DNA of 64,000 nt from CBDDCX01 sp965226925 (GCA_965226925.1 CBDDEN010000010.1:248001-312000), one strand, 5' to 3'. Counted from the first letter of the stretch, positions 45,089 to 54,370 are shown. Program-made: numbers and translations. Notes: generated by a model not told the origin, from the letters alone.

Positions 45089-45309
45089 AGGTCCTCCAGC
45101 GCCGACTCCACCATCTCGGGGGTGATCGGTGGCGCGTTCTCCCTCACCAGGAAGACCGGCACCTCCTGCTCGTAGTCCAGCTCGGGCTCGGGCCTCAGGG
45201 CCCGCCGGAGCAGCGATGACACGACCACACCGAGGCTTTCATTCCGCTCTTTGGCGAGGGAGCGCACGGCGCGTAGCAGGTCGTCCTCCAGGTTCAAGGT
45301 CGTTCGCAT
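45085..45309 (-). CDS. vapB: VapB-type ribbon-helix-helix antitoxin
   Basis: The 74-residue protein starts MRTTLNLEDDLLRAVRSLAK, a ribbon-helix-helix DNA-binding motif, with NESLGVVVSSLLRRAL as the second helix. The C-terminal tail (VPVFLVRENAPPITPEMVES) would bind and block the VapC toxin. It precedes and overlaps vapC by four bases. A palindrome covers its start codon, fitting autorepression. Confidence 0.88.
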   Translation of the reverse strand: MRTTLNLEDDLLRAVRSLAKERNESLGVVVSSLLRRALRPEPELDYEQEVPVFLVRENAPPITPEMVESALEDL

Positions 45310-45341
45310 GATGCATCATAGCATCAACGCATCGTGATGTA
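45308..45341. promoter_or_regulatory. Palindromic operator/promoter of vapBC
   Basis: ATGATGCATCAT (45308-45319) is a perfect 12-base palindrome over the vapB start codon. Further GCATCA/TGATGT half-sites follow up to about 45340. On the minus strand TATGAT within it resembles a -10 box. Ribbon-helix-helix antitoxins commonly repress through such sites. Confidence 0.6.
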
Positions 45342-45468
45342 TACTGGCTCCCGCGCCGATGGGAGTACGGACGCTGACGTCTCCAACTCGGACGGTACCG
45401 TCTCCACTGCCTTCGTCGTTGTACAGCACTGGACCGAGGAGTTGAAGCGCTTGGTGCCGGAGTGATGT

Positions 45469-46248
45469 CTACGGCGCCGGCATCTTCAGCACCGACGTCA
45501 CATACCACCCGATGATCAGGTCCCCCCACCCGTAGGTCACGGCGGCACCCGCCGCCAGGAAGATCCCGAAGGGCACGAGCTTGCCCGTCTTGAGGGAGAT
45601 GGGCCCGAAGATCACCGAGCCCAAGAGCGATCCCAGGAAGATGGTCAGGAGCACCCCCTGCCATCCCAGGAACGCGCCGATCATGGCCATCATCTTCACG
45701 TCGCCGCCGCCCATGGCGTCCTTCTTGAACATCCACTTGCCCGCCACCGCTACGCCACGGAGCAGGGCGAACCCCACGACGGCTCCAAGAAGCGCCTCGA
45801 TCCACGTCGGCCCGCCCGGTACGAACGAGAGTCCGAGTCCGACCACCAGCCCACCGAGCGAGAACTGGTCCGGAATGATGTAGAAGCGGGCGTCGCTCAG
45901 CGAGATCCCGAAGAGGATGGTCAGGAAGACCGCGCCGCGGAACGCCTCGCCCGAGAGCCCACCGTAGGCAAAGACACCCGCCCAGACGAGCCCGGTCGAG
46001 AGCTCCACCAACGGGTACTGAATCGAGTAGGGCTCCTTGCAGGCGCGGCAACGTCCTCTGAGAACGAGGTAGCTCAGCACCGGAATGTTGTCGTACCAGT
46101 GAATGTCGGCGCCGCATGCAGTGCAGTGCGAGCCCGGGAAGACCACGGATTCGTCCTCGGGCCAACGCAGGGTGCAGACGTTCAAGAACGATCCGATGAG
46201 GAGCCCGAAGGTCCCCGCGACAACGGCAACGATCAAAGGGTCGATCAA
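45469..46248 (-). CDS. pilD: Prepilin peptidase / N-methyltransferase (A24A)
   Basis: The 259-residue membrane enzyme cuts and methylates type IV pilin-like precursors. It has the N-terminal GTFGLLIGSFLNVCTLRWP, a four-cysteine zinc motif (CTACGADIHWY, RCRACKEP), and the aspartyl protease acids in SDARFYIIPDQF and MGGGDVKMMAMIGAFLGW. Seven to eight hydrophobic helices are visible. No pilin genes are nearby, so it likely serves pili or secretion systems encoded elsewhere. It overlaps the upstream methylase gene by four bases. Confidence 0.95.
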   Translation of the reverse strand: MIDPLIVAVVAGTFGLLIGSFLNVCTLRWPEDESVVFPGSHCTACGADIHWYDNIPVLSYLVLRGRCRACKEPYSIQYPLVELSTGLVWAGVFAYGGLSGEAFRGAVFLTILFGISLSDARFYIIPDQFSLGGLVVGLGLSFVPGGPTWIEALLGAVVGFALLRGVAVAGKWMFKKDAMGGGDVKMMAMIGAFLGWQGVLLTIFLGSLLGSVIFGPISLKTGKLVPFGIFLAAGAAVTYGWGDLIIGWYVTSVLKMPAP

Positions 46249-47030
46249 GGAGCGTCACTCCCTCGTGTTGTGAGGACGTAGAGCAGGATCGAGCCCGCCA
46301 CGCCGGCGTTCAAGGAATCCGTCTGCGCCTCCATGGGGATGGCGACCCGTCTCGCAGCGGCCACCATGATCTCGTCTCGAAGTCCGGCTCCCTCGTTGCC
46401 TACCGCCAACGCCCAGGGGGTGGTCGGCTCTACCCGGCTAACATCGGGACCGTCGGCATCCGCGGCCAGAACTTCGATCTTGCCGCTCTCGAGCCACGGC
46501 GCCACCTCCGACCACGGTGCCCGGACCACATCGACGTGGAAGCAGGCTCCGGCCGACGCCCTCACGGCCTTGGCGTTCCACGGATCCACCGAACCGTCGA
46601 GCGCCACGACCACCGCGACGCCGAACGCTCGGGCAGCCCGGACGAGCGTGCCGAGATTGCCGGGATCCTGGATCGCATCGAGCAGCAGAACGGGTCCGGC
46701 AGGCGGTCCGTAAAGCGGCGCCGGCTCCCTGGTCGGCTCCTCGCACACGAGAAGCACGCCCTGCGGATGCTCGGTGTCCGCAAGGCGCTCCAGGTCGTCG
46801 TCGCTCGCCTCGTCCACGGACACTCCCCGATCGGAGAGGTCAGCGGCGAGCGCCCGGCCGGCCTCGGTGTCGAGGAGTCTCGGCGAGCGCACCGCGAATC
46901 GGACCTTCACCTCGGCGGCCAGCGCCTCCCGTACACAGCGCACACCCTCGACCAGGACGAGCCCCTCGCGCGGGCGGCCCTTTCGGGTCTTAAGTCGCTC
47001 GATGAGCAGTGTCTTGTTCTTGCTCGGCAT
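46245..47030 (-). CDS. SpoU/TrmH-family RNA 2'-O-methyltransferase
   Basis: The 261-residue enzyme has an N-terminal RNA-binding domain (REGLVLVEGVRCVREALAAE) and a SpoU domain with the three knot motifs: LLLDAIQDPGNLGTLVRAAR, TPWALAVGNEGAGLRDEI, and RVAIPMEAQTDSLNAGVAGS. It transfers a methyl group from SAM to a ribose in rRNA or tRNA; the target is not clear. ATG 47030 is chosen at MPSKNKTLLIERL; the longer frame upstream overlaps the thiD promoter region. Confidence 0.93.
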   Translation of the reverse strand: MPSKNKTLLIERLKTRKGRPREGLVLVEGVRCVREALAAEVKVRFAVRSPRLLDTEAGRALAADLSDRGVSVDEASDDDLERLADTEHPQGVLLVCEEPTREPAPLYGPPAGPVLLLDAIQDPGNLGTLVRAARAFGVAVVVALDGSVDPWNAKAVRASAGACFHVDVVRAPWSEVAPWLESGKIEVLAADADGPDVSRVEPTTPWALAVGNEGAGLRDEIMVAAARRVAIPMEAQTDSLNAGVAGSILLYVLTTRGSDAP

Positions 47031-47133
47031 GGGCTCCGCCCGACCCCGCTCTGGATCGGCATGGTTGCATGGGCGTACAATGGCCTCGGACCGGCTTCCG
47101 ACCCGAAGGTCGACCCTCGCATCCTTGGACTCA

Positions 47134-47940
47134 ATGGATAACCCACCTGCCGTCGCCCTCACAATCGCCGGAAGCGACAGCGGCGGGGGCGCCGGCATTC
47201 AGGCGGACCTCAAGACCTTCCACGCGTTCGGGGTCTTCGGCTGCAGCGCCATTACCGCCGTTACCGCCCAGAACACGCTAGGGGTGGACGCCGTACACGC
47301 CATTCCCCAGGACGTCGTCCGCGCCCAGATCGACGCCGTGATCGGTGATCTGGCCCCGGCGGCGGTGAAGTCGGGAATGCTCGCCACCGCCGAGCTGGTC
47401 CGGACCGTGGCCGAGCGCATCCGGCACCACGGCCTCGGCAACTACGTCCTCGATCCCGTGATGGTCTCCACGAGCGGGCATCGGCTGCTGGACGACGACG
47501 CGGTGGACGCCATCCGAGGCAGTCTGATCGCGTTGGCCACGGTGGTCACACCCAACCTGCACGAAGCTCGGATTCTGACCGGGATGACGCTGGAAGGGCC
47601 CGACGACCTCGAACCCGCGGCCCGGGCTCTGATCGAAATGGGCGCCGGCGCGGCGCTGATCAAGGGGGGGCACCTGGAAGGGCACGACGCGGTCGACGTG
47701 CTCTTGACGGCCGACGGGCACCGCACTTGGTCTCGTCCTCGTCTCGATACCACGGCCGGCCACGGCACCGGATGTACGCTTTCGGCCGCCTTGGCCGCGG
47801 GGCTTGCTCTCGGCCTACCACTGGTGCAGGCCACCGACGCCGCGATCGACTTCGTGGCCCGTGCCCTGGAGACGGCCCCGAGGCTCGGATCGGGTCGAGG
47901 TCCGATCAACCACTTCGTGCCGGCCCTTCCGACGGACTGA
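47134..47940 (+). CDS. thiD: Hydroxymethylpyrimidine (phosphate) kinase
   Basis: ThiD phosphorylates HMP and HMP-P for thiamine synthesis. The 268-residue protein has AVALTIAGSDSGGGAGIQAD, LKTFHAFGVFGCSAITAVTA, VVTPNLHEARILTG and TTAGHGTGCTLSAALAAGLA, all diagnostic. ATG 47134 is at the conserved N-terminus. It is convergent with pnp, with five bases between stops. ThiE, the next enzyme, is at 28.5 kb. Confidence 0.96.
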   Translation: MDNPPAVALTIAGSDSGGGAGIQADLKTFHAFGVFGCSAITAVTAQNTLGVDAVHAIPQDVVRAQIDAVIGDLAPAAVKSGMLATAELVRTVAERIRHHGLGNYVLDPVMVSTSGHRLLDDDAVDAIRGSLIALATVVTPNLHEARILTGMTLEGPDDLEPAARALIEMGAGAALIKGGHLEGHDAVDVLLTADGHRTWSRPRLDTTAGHGTGCTLSAALAAGLALGLPLVQATDAAIDFVARALETAPRLGSGRGPINHFVPALPTD

Positions 47941-47945
47941 TCGCC

Positions 47946-48785
47946 TCAGGCCGACGCCCGTAGCACTCCGCTCAGAATGGCCCCGAGCCGATCGGCCGTC
48001 CCTTCCCCCATCTCCAACACCTCGGCATGGGTCAGTGGCCCTCCACCCCCGCCCACTCCCGCCGCCGCGTTCGTCACGATCGAGAAGCCCAAGACCCTCA
48101 GGCCCAACGCCCGAGCGGTGATCACTTCGGGGACGGTAGACATGCCCACCACGTCGGCGCCCAGGGAGGCCAGCATGCGCACTTCGGCCGGGGTCTCGTA
48201 GCTGGGTCCGAGAACGCCGACGTACGTGCCGCGCTCAAGTGGGAAGCCGAGCTCCGCCGCCACCTCGAGAGCCATTCGCTGGAGGGCCGGATCGAACGGC
48301 CGGCTCATATCCGGAAAACGGCCTTCGCCGTGGCGCACCGGCCCAGCCAGGGGACTTCTGAACATCAGGTTGATGTGGTCGTCGAGGAGCACCAGGGTTC
48401 CCGGTGTCAACTCGGGCCGCAGGCCGCCGGTCGCGTTGGTGACGACCACGGTTTCGACCCCGAGGGCCGCGGCGATGCGGATGGGCGCCACGGCCACGTC
48501 CATCGGGTGACCCTCATACGCATGGACACGCCCCACCTGAACGAGCGTCCCCTTCCCCCCTAGCCGGCCGAACACGTACCGGCGGGGGTGCCCGGCCACT
48601 GATGTGGCCGGAAAGCCGGTCACCTCCCCGAACTCCACAACCACGGGATCGGCAGCGAGATCCGCCACGCCGGCCAACCCCGAGCCCAACACCACGAGCA
48701 CCTCGGGATCCCCTCCGATGCGCGCTCGCAGCGCCCGCGCCGCCCGCTCGACCCCCTCCGGTCCGAATCCGGCCGGTGTGCTCAC
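47946..48785 (-). CDS. Purine nucleoside phosphorylase
   Basis: The 279-residue enzyme splits inosine or guanosine to base and ribose-1-phosphate. The trimeric PNP signatures are VVLGSGLAGVADLA, VGRVHAYEGHPMDVAVAPI, VVVTNATGGLRPELTPGTL, LGPSYETPAEVRMLASLGAD, MSTVPEVITARALGLRVLGF and SIVTNAAAG; the Asn in the last motif points to 6-oxopurines. The gene overlaps the nucleoside transporter by four bases, which fits uptake followed by phosphorolysis. Confidence 0.95.
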   Translation of the reverse strand: MSTPAGFGPEGVERAARALRARIGGDPEVLVVLGSGLAGVADLAADPVVVEFGEVTGFPATSVAGHPRRYVFGRLGGKGTLVQVGRVHAYEGHPMDVAVAPIRIAAALGVETVVVTNATGGLRPELTPGTLVLLDDHINLMFRSPLAGPVRHGEGRFPDMSRPFDPALQRMALEVAAELGFPLERGTYVGVLGPSYETPAEVRMLASLGADVVGMSTVPEVITARALGLRVLGFSIVTNAAAGVGGGGGPLTHAEVLEMGEGTADRLGAILSGVLRASA

Positions 48786-50392
48786 AACAGCATGCCCGCC
48801 ACCGTGGCCGTCATGAACGCCGCGATGGTGCCGCCGATCATGGCGCGAAGCCCGATTTCGGCGAGATCGTTCTTGCGGGACGGAGCGATGCCGCCGATCC
48901 CGCCGATCTGGATGGCGATGGACGAGAAGTTCGCGAAGCCGGCAAGCGCGTAGGTGACGATGACGATCGACCTCGGCTGCAGATCGGTCCCCTGCCCCAG
49001 CGTGGCGGCCAGCTGAAGATAGGCGAAGAACTCATTGAGGGCGGTGCGCATGCCCAGGAGGGCTCCGACTTCCACGGCGTCCACCCACGCCACCCCCATG
49101 ATCCAGGCCACCGGCGACAGCAGCCACCCAAGGATCAGCTGGAGCGATAGGCCGTCCGCCCCGACCAGGCCGCCCAACCAACCCAGGATACCGTCGAACA
49201 TGAATACGAGCGCGACGAACGCGAGGAGCATGGCTCCGACGTTCAGGGCGAGGTACAACCCTTCCGACGCCCCACGCGCAGCCGCGCCGATGACGTTGGG
49301 ATCCGGACGTTCCACCTTCAGGTCCAGGGTCCCCGACGTCGCAGGGTTCCCCGTCTCGGGATGCATGAGTTTCGCCACGACCAGGGCCGCCGGGGCCGAC
49401 ATGACGGAGGCCGCCATGAGATGTCCTGCGATATCGGGGAAGAACCCGACCAACATTCCCACGTAGGCGGCCAAGACACCCCCCGCGACCGTCGCGAAGC
49501 CGCCGGTCATCACCGCCATGATCTCCGACCGGGTCATCCGTTCGATGAACGGTTTGATCAGCAATGGCGCCTCGGTCTGGCCCACGAAGATGTTGCCCGC
49601 CGCGGAGAGCGTCTCCGCTCCCGACGTGCGCATGGTCCGGTGCATGATCCACGCAAACGCCTTGACCACCACCTGCATTATCCCGAGGTGGTACAGCACC
49701 GTCATGAGGGAGGAGAAGAAGATGATCGTCGGGAGGACGTTGAACGCGAAGAGCGCCCCCGTGTTGGCCACCTGGCCGTCCGTCGGCCGGAACACCCCCT
49801 GACCCGCCGGGCCCGCGGGCCCCACACCGACCGGCACGTTGTCCCACACCAGATTGCCGAAGAGGAAACGGGCACCTTCCACCGTGAAGCCGAGCAGCGC
49901 CATCACCAATTGGTTGAGGCCGTCGAAGACGAACCCCCCAACCGGCGTCTTGAGGATGAAGACCGCGAAGATCATCTGGAGCGCCATCCCCCAGATCACG
50001 ACGCGCCAGTGGACGATCTTGCGGTCCGTGCTGAGCAGCCACGCGACCAATGCGAGAACTAGCAATCCGAACAGCGAACGGCCCCGATCGAACAACGGAG
50101 TGTCCAGATCCCGCCCGATGGGCGAGATCTGTACCGGTACGGCCGTGGATGCGGCCGTGGGTGCAACGGTGGATGCAACCGTGGATGCGGCCGCTGAGAC
50201 GACCGCGGCATGTCCGACGACCGGAGAAGGGGCCACCTCTCCGGGAACGGGAACGGACGCGACGGCACCGACGACGGCCTCGGCGGCCCTACTCGGTAAG
50301 ACATTCGAACGACCGGCCAGCGTGGCCCCCGTGAGGAGGAACAGTGCCGCCGCTGTCCACAGGAAGAGGATACCCGCTGAGGGCCGCTTCAT
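48782..50392 (-). CDS. CNT-family concentrative nucleoside transporter
   Basis: The 536-residue inner-membrane protein imports nucleosides with sodium or protons. CNT landmarks are FGNLVWDNVPVG, FNVLPTIIFFSSLMTVLYHL, GAETLSAAGNIFVGQTEAPL, TGGFATVAGGVLAAYVGML and LRTALNEFFAYLQLA-type (GMRTALNEFFAYLQLA) late motif. The N-terminal 100 residues are unusual: a signal-like helix, then a low-complexity stretch (VVSAAASTVASTVAPTAAST) before the first CNT helix. It is co-translated with purine nucleoside phosphorylase downstream. It is divergent from dnaK with 330 bp between. Confidence 0.93.
   Translation of the reverse strand: MKRPSAGILFLWTAAALFLLTGATLAGRSNVLPSRAAEAVVGAVASVPVPGEVAPSPVVGHAAVVSAAASTVASTVAPTAASTAVPVQISPIGRDLDTPLFDRGRSLFGLLVLALVAWLLSTDRKIVHWRVVIWGMALQMIFAVFILKTPVGGFVFDGLNQLVMALLGFTVEGARFLFGNLVWDNVPVGVGPAGPAGQGVFRPTDGQVANTGALFAFNVLPTIIFFSSLMTVLYHLGIMQVVVKAFAWIMHRTMRTSGAETLSAAGNIFVGQTEAPLLIKPFIERMTRSEIMAVMTGGFATVAGGVLAAYVGMLVGFFPDIAGHLMAASVMSAPAALVVAKLMHPETGNPATSGTLDLKVERPDPNVIGAAARGASEGLYLALNVGAMLLAFVALVFMFDGILGWLGGLVGADGLSLQLILGWLLSPVAWIMGVAWVDAVEVGALLGMRTALNEFFAYLQLAATLGQGTDLQPRSIVIVTYALAGFANFSSIAIQIGGIGGIAPSRKNDLAEIGLRAMIGGTIAAFMTATVAGMLL
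50142..50189 (-). repeat. Four 12-bp tandem units in the transporter N-terminus
   Basis: Units of the form GCCGTGGATGCG occur at 50142, 50154, 50166 and 50178 with one to three changes each. They encode the Ser/Thr/Ala/Val stretch (STVASTVAPTAASTA) of the transporter leader. Being multiples of three, they can vary in number without breaking the frame. Confidence 0.85.
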
Positions 50393-50543
50393 GTCCGGAC
50401 TCCCTTGGTGCGAGCGTGGGGCGCCGCCGAGGCTGCCGTGGTCGCCAATGGGGCCACGGTAACGGTCAGCGGCCACTTTGCAAAAGAGTGCAGCACACCA
50501 CGCCGTCTCGAGTGCAAGGAGAGGAGGTTACGTAGCAGGATAC

Positions 50544-50584
50544 GCCATTTTGGCAGGTTTCCGTCGAAAGGGCGCCAGTTTGGC
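50544..50584. promoter_or_regulatory. Two GCCA-N3-TGGC palindromes 30 bp apart upstream of dnaK
   Basis: GCCA-TTT-TGGC spans 50544-50554 and GCCA-GTT-TGGC spans 50574-50584. Their centres are exactly 30 bp apart, near three helical turns, so a protein could bind both on one DNA face. They lie in the 330-bp divergent spacer between the nucleoside transporter and dnaK, so either gene may be controlled. They do not resemble the CIRCE or HAIR heat-shock operators. Confidence 0.45.
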
Positions 50585-50722
50585 GGTCTTTTAGGGCTCC
50601 TGCCGGGCATGATCATTGCACGCGCCGTGCCAACAGAGAACGTGCGCGCACCCCAAGGGGAGCGTTGTTCATACACGAAACGCCCACAACCACATATACG
50701 GCAGGCCCATAAAGGAGCGAAC

Positions 50723-52660
50723 ATGGGAAAGGTAATCGGGATCGACCTCGGGACCACCAACTCGGTAGTCGCCGTGATGGAGGGTGGCGAGCCCGTCGTC
50801 ATCCCCAACTCCGAGGGCGGACGCACCACGCCGTCGGTGGTGGCCTTCACGAAGGACGGTGAGCGTCTCGTGGGTCAGGTGGCACGGCGACAGGCCATCA
50901 CGAACCCGGAGAACACGATCTTCTCCATCAAGCGCTTCATGGGCCGTAAGGGTTCGGAGGTGACCGAAGAGCAGAAGCTGGTCCCCTACGAGGTGAAGAC
51001 CGACGCCAAGGGCCGTGTGGAGGTGAGGGTCCCCAACGTGGACAAGACGTTCACGCCTCCCGAGATCTCGGCCATGATCCTGCAGAAGATGAAGCAGACC
51101 GCCGAGGACTACCTGGGAACCAAGGTCCACCAGGCGGTGATCACGGTGCCGGCCTACTTCAACGACGCTCAGCGCCAGGCCACCAAGGACGCCGGCAAGA
51201 TCGCCGGACTCGAGGTCCTGCGCATCATCAACGAGCCCACGGCCGCCGCGCTGGCGTACGGGCTCGACAAGAAGGCTGATGAGAAGATCGCCGTGTTCGA
51301 CCTCGGCGGCGGCACCTACGACATCTCCGTGCTCGAGCTGGGCGACGGCGTCTTCGAGGTGAAGTCGACCAACGGCGACACGCACCTCGGTGGGGACGAC
51401 TTCGACCAGAAAATCATCAACTGGCTCGTCACGGAGTTCAAGAAGGACCAGGGCATCGACCTGTCGCAGGACGCCATGGCCCTCCAGCGCCTCAAGGAGG
51501 CGTCGGAGAAAGCCAAAATGGAGTTGTCTTCGACGCAACAGACCGACATCAACCTGCCGTTCATTACGGCCACGCAGGAGGGCCCCAAGCACCTCAACTA
51601 CGCGCTGACGCGGGCCAAGCTCGAGCATCTCGTGGACGACCTGGTGCAACGCACGATTCCGCCAATGAAGCAGGCGCTCGAAGATGCCGGGCTCGACCCC
51701 AAGGACATCGACGAGGTCATCCTGGTCGGTGGCTCTACCCGGATCCCCAAGATCCAAGAGGTCGTTACCGAGTTCTTCGGCAAGGACCCCCACAAGGGTG
51801 TGAACCCCGACGAGGTCGTGGGAGTCGGTGCGTCCATCCAAGGAGGCGTGCTGGCCGGAGATGTCACGGACGTCCTGTTGCTCGACGTCACTCCGCTGTC
51901 GCTCGGCATCGAGACGCTCGGTGGGGTCATGACCGCCCTGATCGAGCGGAACACGACCATCCCCACCGAAAAGGCGGAGATCTTCTCGACCGCGGAGGAC
52001 AATCAGACCACGGTTGAGATCCACGTGTTGCAGGGTGAGCGGAAGATGGCGGTGGACAACAAGACCATCGGCAAGTTCCAGCTCACCGGAATTCCGCCGG
52101 CACCCAGGGGCATGCCGCAGGTGGAGGTCACGTTCGATATCGACGCCAACGGCATCCTGCATGTCTCGGCCAAAGACAAGGCCACCGGTAAGGAGCAGAA
52201 GATCCGCATCGAGTCCTCCAGCGGACTTAGCGACACCGAGATCGACAAGATGGTGAAGGACGCCGAGTCCCACGCCGACGAGGACGAGCAGCGCCGTGAG
52301 AAGGTCGAGGCGCGCAATCAGCTCGACTCGCTGGTCTATCAGGTGGAGAAGGACTCCGCGGAGTGGGGCGACCAGGTCTCGGAGGGCACGAAGGAGCGTC
52401 TCGACCAGGCCGTCGAAGCGGCGAAGGAAGCCCTCAAGGGCGACGAAGCGGCAGCGTTCAACTCCGCCCGGGACGAGCTGATGCAGGCCTTCAGCGCTGC
52501 CGGTCAGGAGATGTACCAGTCCCAGGCCGCCGAGGCCGAGCCCGCCGGAGAAGGCGACGCCCCTGAGGGTGGTGACACGCCGGGGGCCGAGGCCGCCGAA
52601 GAAGGGGTCGAGGACGAAGCGGTGGTGGAAGCGGACTACGAAATCGTGGATGACGCATAA
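50723..52660 (+). CDS. dnaK: Chaperone DnaK (Hsp70)
   Basis: The 645-residue ATP-driven chaperone starts MGKVIGIDLGTTNSVVAVME with AAAGGAG ahead of the ATG at 50723. Further Hsp70 signatures are IINEPTAAALAYGLDKKADE, AVFDLGGGTYDISVLELGDG and VILVGGSTRIPKIQEVV; the substrate-binding domain has DVTPLSLGIETLGGVMTALI. The tail is acidic (AEEGVEDEAVVEADYEIVDD). grpE and dnaJ are not adjacent. It opens the cluster of protein quality-control genes. Confidence 0.98.
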   Translation: MGKVIGIDLGTTNSVVAVMEGGEPVVIPNSEGGRTTPSVVAFTKDGERLVGQVARRQAITNPENTIFSIKRFMGRKGSEVTEEQKLVPYEVKTDAKGRVEVRVPNVDKTFTPPEISAMILQKMKQTAEDYLGTKVHQAVITVPAYFNDAQRQATKDAGKIAGLEVLRIINEPTAAALAYGLDKKADEKIAVFDLGGGTYDISVLELGDGVFEVKSTNGDTHLGGDDFDQKIINWLVTEFKKDQGIDLSQDAMALQRLKEASEKAKMELSSTQQTDINLPFITATQEGPKHLNYALTRAKLEHLVDDLVQRTIPPMKQALEDAGLDPKDIDEVILVGGSTRIPKIQEVVTEFFGKDPHKGVNPDEVVGVGASIQGGVLAGDVTDVLLLDVTPLSLGIETLGGVMTALIERNTTIPTEKAEIFSTAEDNQTTVEIHVLQGERKMAVDNKTIGKFQLTGIPPAPRGMPQVEVTFDIDANGILHVSAKDKATGKEQKIRIESSSGLSDTEIDKMVKDAESHADEDEQRREKVEARNQLDSLVYQVEKDSAEWGDQVSEGTKERLDQAVEAAKEALKGDEAAAFNSARDELMQAFSAAGQEMYQSQAAEAEPAGEGDAPEGGDTPGAEAAEEGVEDEAVVEADYEIVDDA

Positions 52661-52825
52661 GTCGCGGTGGCTCGGCCGGGCTGGTGGGCAACCGTGGCAG
52701 GTCGCATTCGCGTCGAACGCTCGTGGTAGACTCAGCGGATCGTGGGGTCCGCGTCTTGTGTAGTACGGAGCGTGTGTCGGGTTGCGGCACGCTGAATCAC
52801 AATCGGACTCAAGGAACTGCTTGAT

Positions 52826-54370
52826 ATGTACGACCCCCTTCGCGACAAGATGAAGGTCGTCTTCTATTCGACGGTGGCGTGCCTTTTCGGGTTGGGTATC
52901 GCCTCGGCTTTCGGGTGGACCGGAGTGACCCACTCTATGCCGGTGATCGAGACGGAGCCCCAGGTTTCGGTCGACGCGGTTCGGCCCGCGATGGACCTCT
53001 CGGATGCGTTCGTCAACGTGTCCGAGATGGTGACACCTGCGGTGGTGAGGATCGAGGCCCGGAGGCATGCGCCGAACACACCGGAGGCCAGCAGACTGTT
53101 CAGGGGCTTCCCCGAACAGGATCAGCGCGACCGGCCAGACCAGGTCTCGGGCGGAAGCGGCTTCATCGTCTCCACGGACGGCTACATCCTCACGAACAAC
53201 CACGTCGTCGCCGACGCCACGGCGCTGACGGTATTCCTCCAGGACAGACGGTCCTTCCCCGCCACGCTCGTCGGACGGGACCCGTTCACCGATGTCGCGG
53301 TCATCAAGATCGACGCGGACGATCTCAGCAGCTTGAGCTTGGGGAGCTCCGACGAGCTGCGTGTGGGTGAGTGGATCGTGGCCATCGGTAACCCGGGATT
53401 CGGTGGTACGAGTCGTCCCTTGGACTATACGGTCACCGTGGGCATCGTGAGCGCCCTGGGGCGGCCCCTGCAGCTCCTGCAACGGGAACTCAACGAAGAT
53501 CCGGAGACGCGCGATGCCAGAGGGTTCGCGATCGAGGACTTCATCCAGACGGACGCGGTGATCAACCCGGGTAACTCCGGGGGGCCCATGGTGAACCTCC
53601 GGGGTCAGGTGGTCGGCATCAACTCGGCCATCGCCAGCAGGACCGGGTTCTACCAGGGGTACGGCTTCGCCATCCCCATCGACCTAGCGCAGCGCGTGAT
53701 GGAGGATCTGGTCGAGTACGGGCGCGTTCGCAGGGCCTGGCTCGGTATCGCCATGACTCCCATCGACGCGATTTCGGCCGAGACCTACGGCCTACCCACC
53801 GTTTCCGGAGTTGAGGTTGCCGAGATCACCCCTGACGGGCCGGCCGAGGAATTCGGGCTCATGGCCTACGACGTGATCGTGGCCATCGACGAGCAGCCCG
53901 TCGGCCGCACCGGGCAACTGCAGCAGAGCATCGCACGCAAGCGTCCCGGCGATCGCATCGACGTGACCGTCTATCGCGACGGCGGGCCCCGGACGATCAA
54001 CGTCCGCCTGGGTGAGGCCGCGCTGAACAGCGAGCCCGTCCAGGTCGCAGCGGCGCCCGTGCGCGAAGAGGAGCGCATGGACGACAAGCTCGGTCTCCGC
54101 ATTGAGAACATGACGCGCGAATTCGCCGCGAACTTCGGCTTCCGTGAGGTCGGCGGTGCGGTCATTACCGACGTCCAGGTGAACGGTCCCGCCTCTCGGA
54201 GGGGGTTGGGAGCCGGCTACAAGATACTCGAGATCAACCGGCAGCCGGTGGACAACGCCTCCGACGTGCGGCGCATCATGGGCGAAGTGGAGCGCGGTGA
54301 CATCGTTACGCTTCGCGTGCAGGCCGCGATCGGAACACCACGGGTCTTCCACGTGCGGGTCGACGACTAG
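52826..54370 (+). CDS. DegP/HtrA-type periplasmic serine protease
   Basis: The 514-residue protease has an N-terminal hydrophobic segment (VVFYSTVACLFGLGIASAFG) as signal or anchor and a trypsin-like domain. The triad is His in YILTNNHVVADAT, Asp in DPFTDVAVIKID and Ser in INPGNSGGPMVNLRGQVVGI. Two PDZ domains follow (GVEVAEITPDGPAEEFGLMA and GAVITDVQVNGPASRRGLGA). It degrades or refolds damaged envelope proteins. It follows dnaK by 165 bp. Confidence 0.95.
   Translation: MYDPLRDKMKVVFYSTVACLFGLGIASAFGWTGVTHSMPVIETEPQVSVDAVRPAMDLSDAFVNVSEMVTPAVVRIEARRHAPNTPEASRLFRGFPEQDQRDRPDQVSGGSGFIVSTDGYILTNNHVVADATALTVFLQDRRSFPATLVGRDPFTDVAVIKIDADDLSSLSLGSSDELRVGEWIVAIGNPGFGGTSRPLDYTVTVGIVSALGRPLQLLQRELNEDPETRDARGFAIEDFIQTDAVINPGNSGGPMVNLRGQVVGINSAIASRTGFYQGYGFAIPIDLAQRVMEDLVEYGRVRRAWLGIAMTPIDAISAETYGLPTVSGVEVAEITPDGPAEEFGLMAYDVIVAIDEQPVGRTGQLQQSIARKRPGDRIDVTVYRDGGPRTINVRLGEAALNSEPVQVAAAPVREEERMDDKLGLRIENMTREFAANFGFREVGGAVITDVQVNGPASRRGLGAGYKILEINRQPVDNASDVRRIMGEVERGDIVTLRVQAAIGTPRVFHVRVDD

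Noticed and set aside
50480..50722. CIRCE heat-shock operator upstream of dnaK
   Set aside because: Two GAGTGCA motifs occur, but as direct copies with no TTAGCACTC-N9-GAGTGCTAA arrangement.
50669..53482. 937-codon minus-strand open frame across dnaK and the HtrA gene
   Set aside because: It lies opposite two strongly conserved genes; high GC content and codon bias produce long antisense frames. The translation is rich in Arg/His/Val without domain features.
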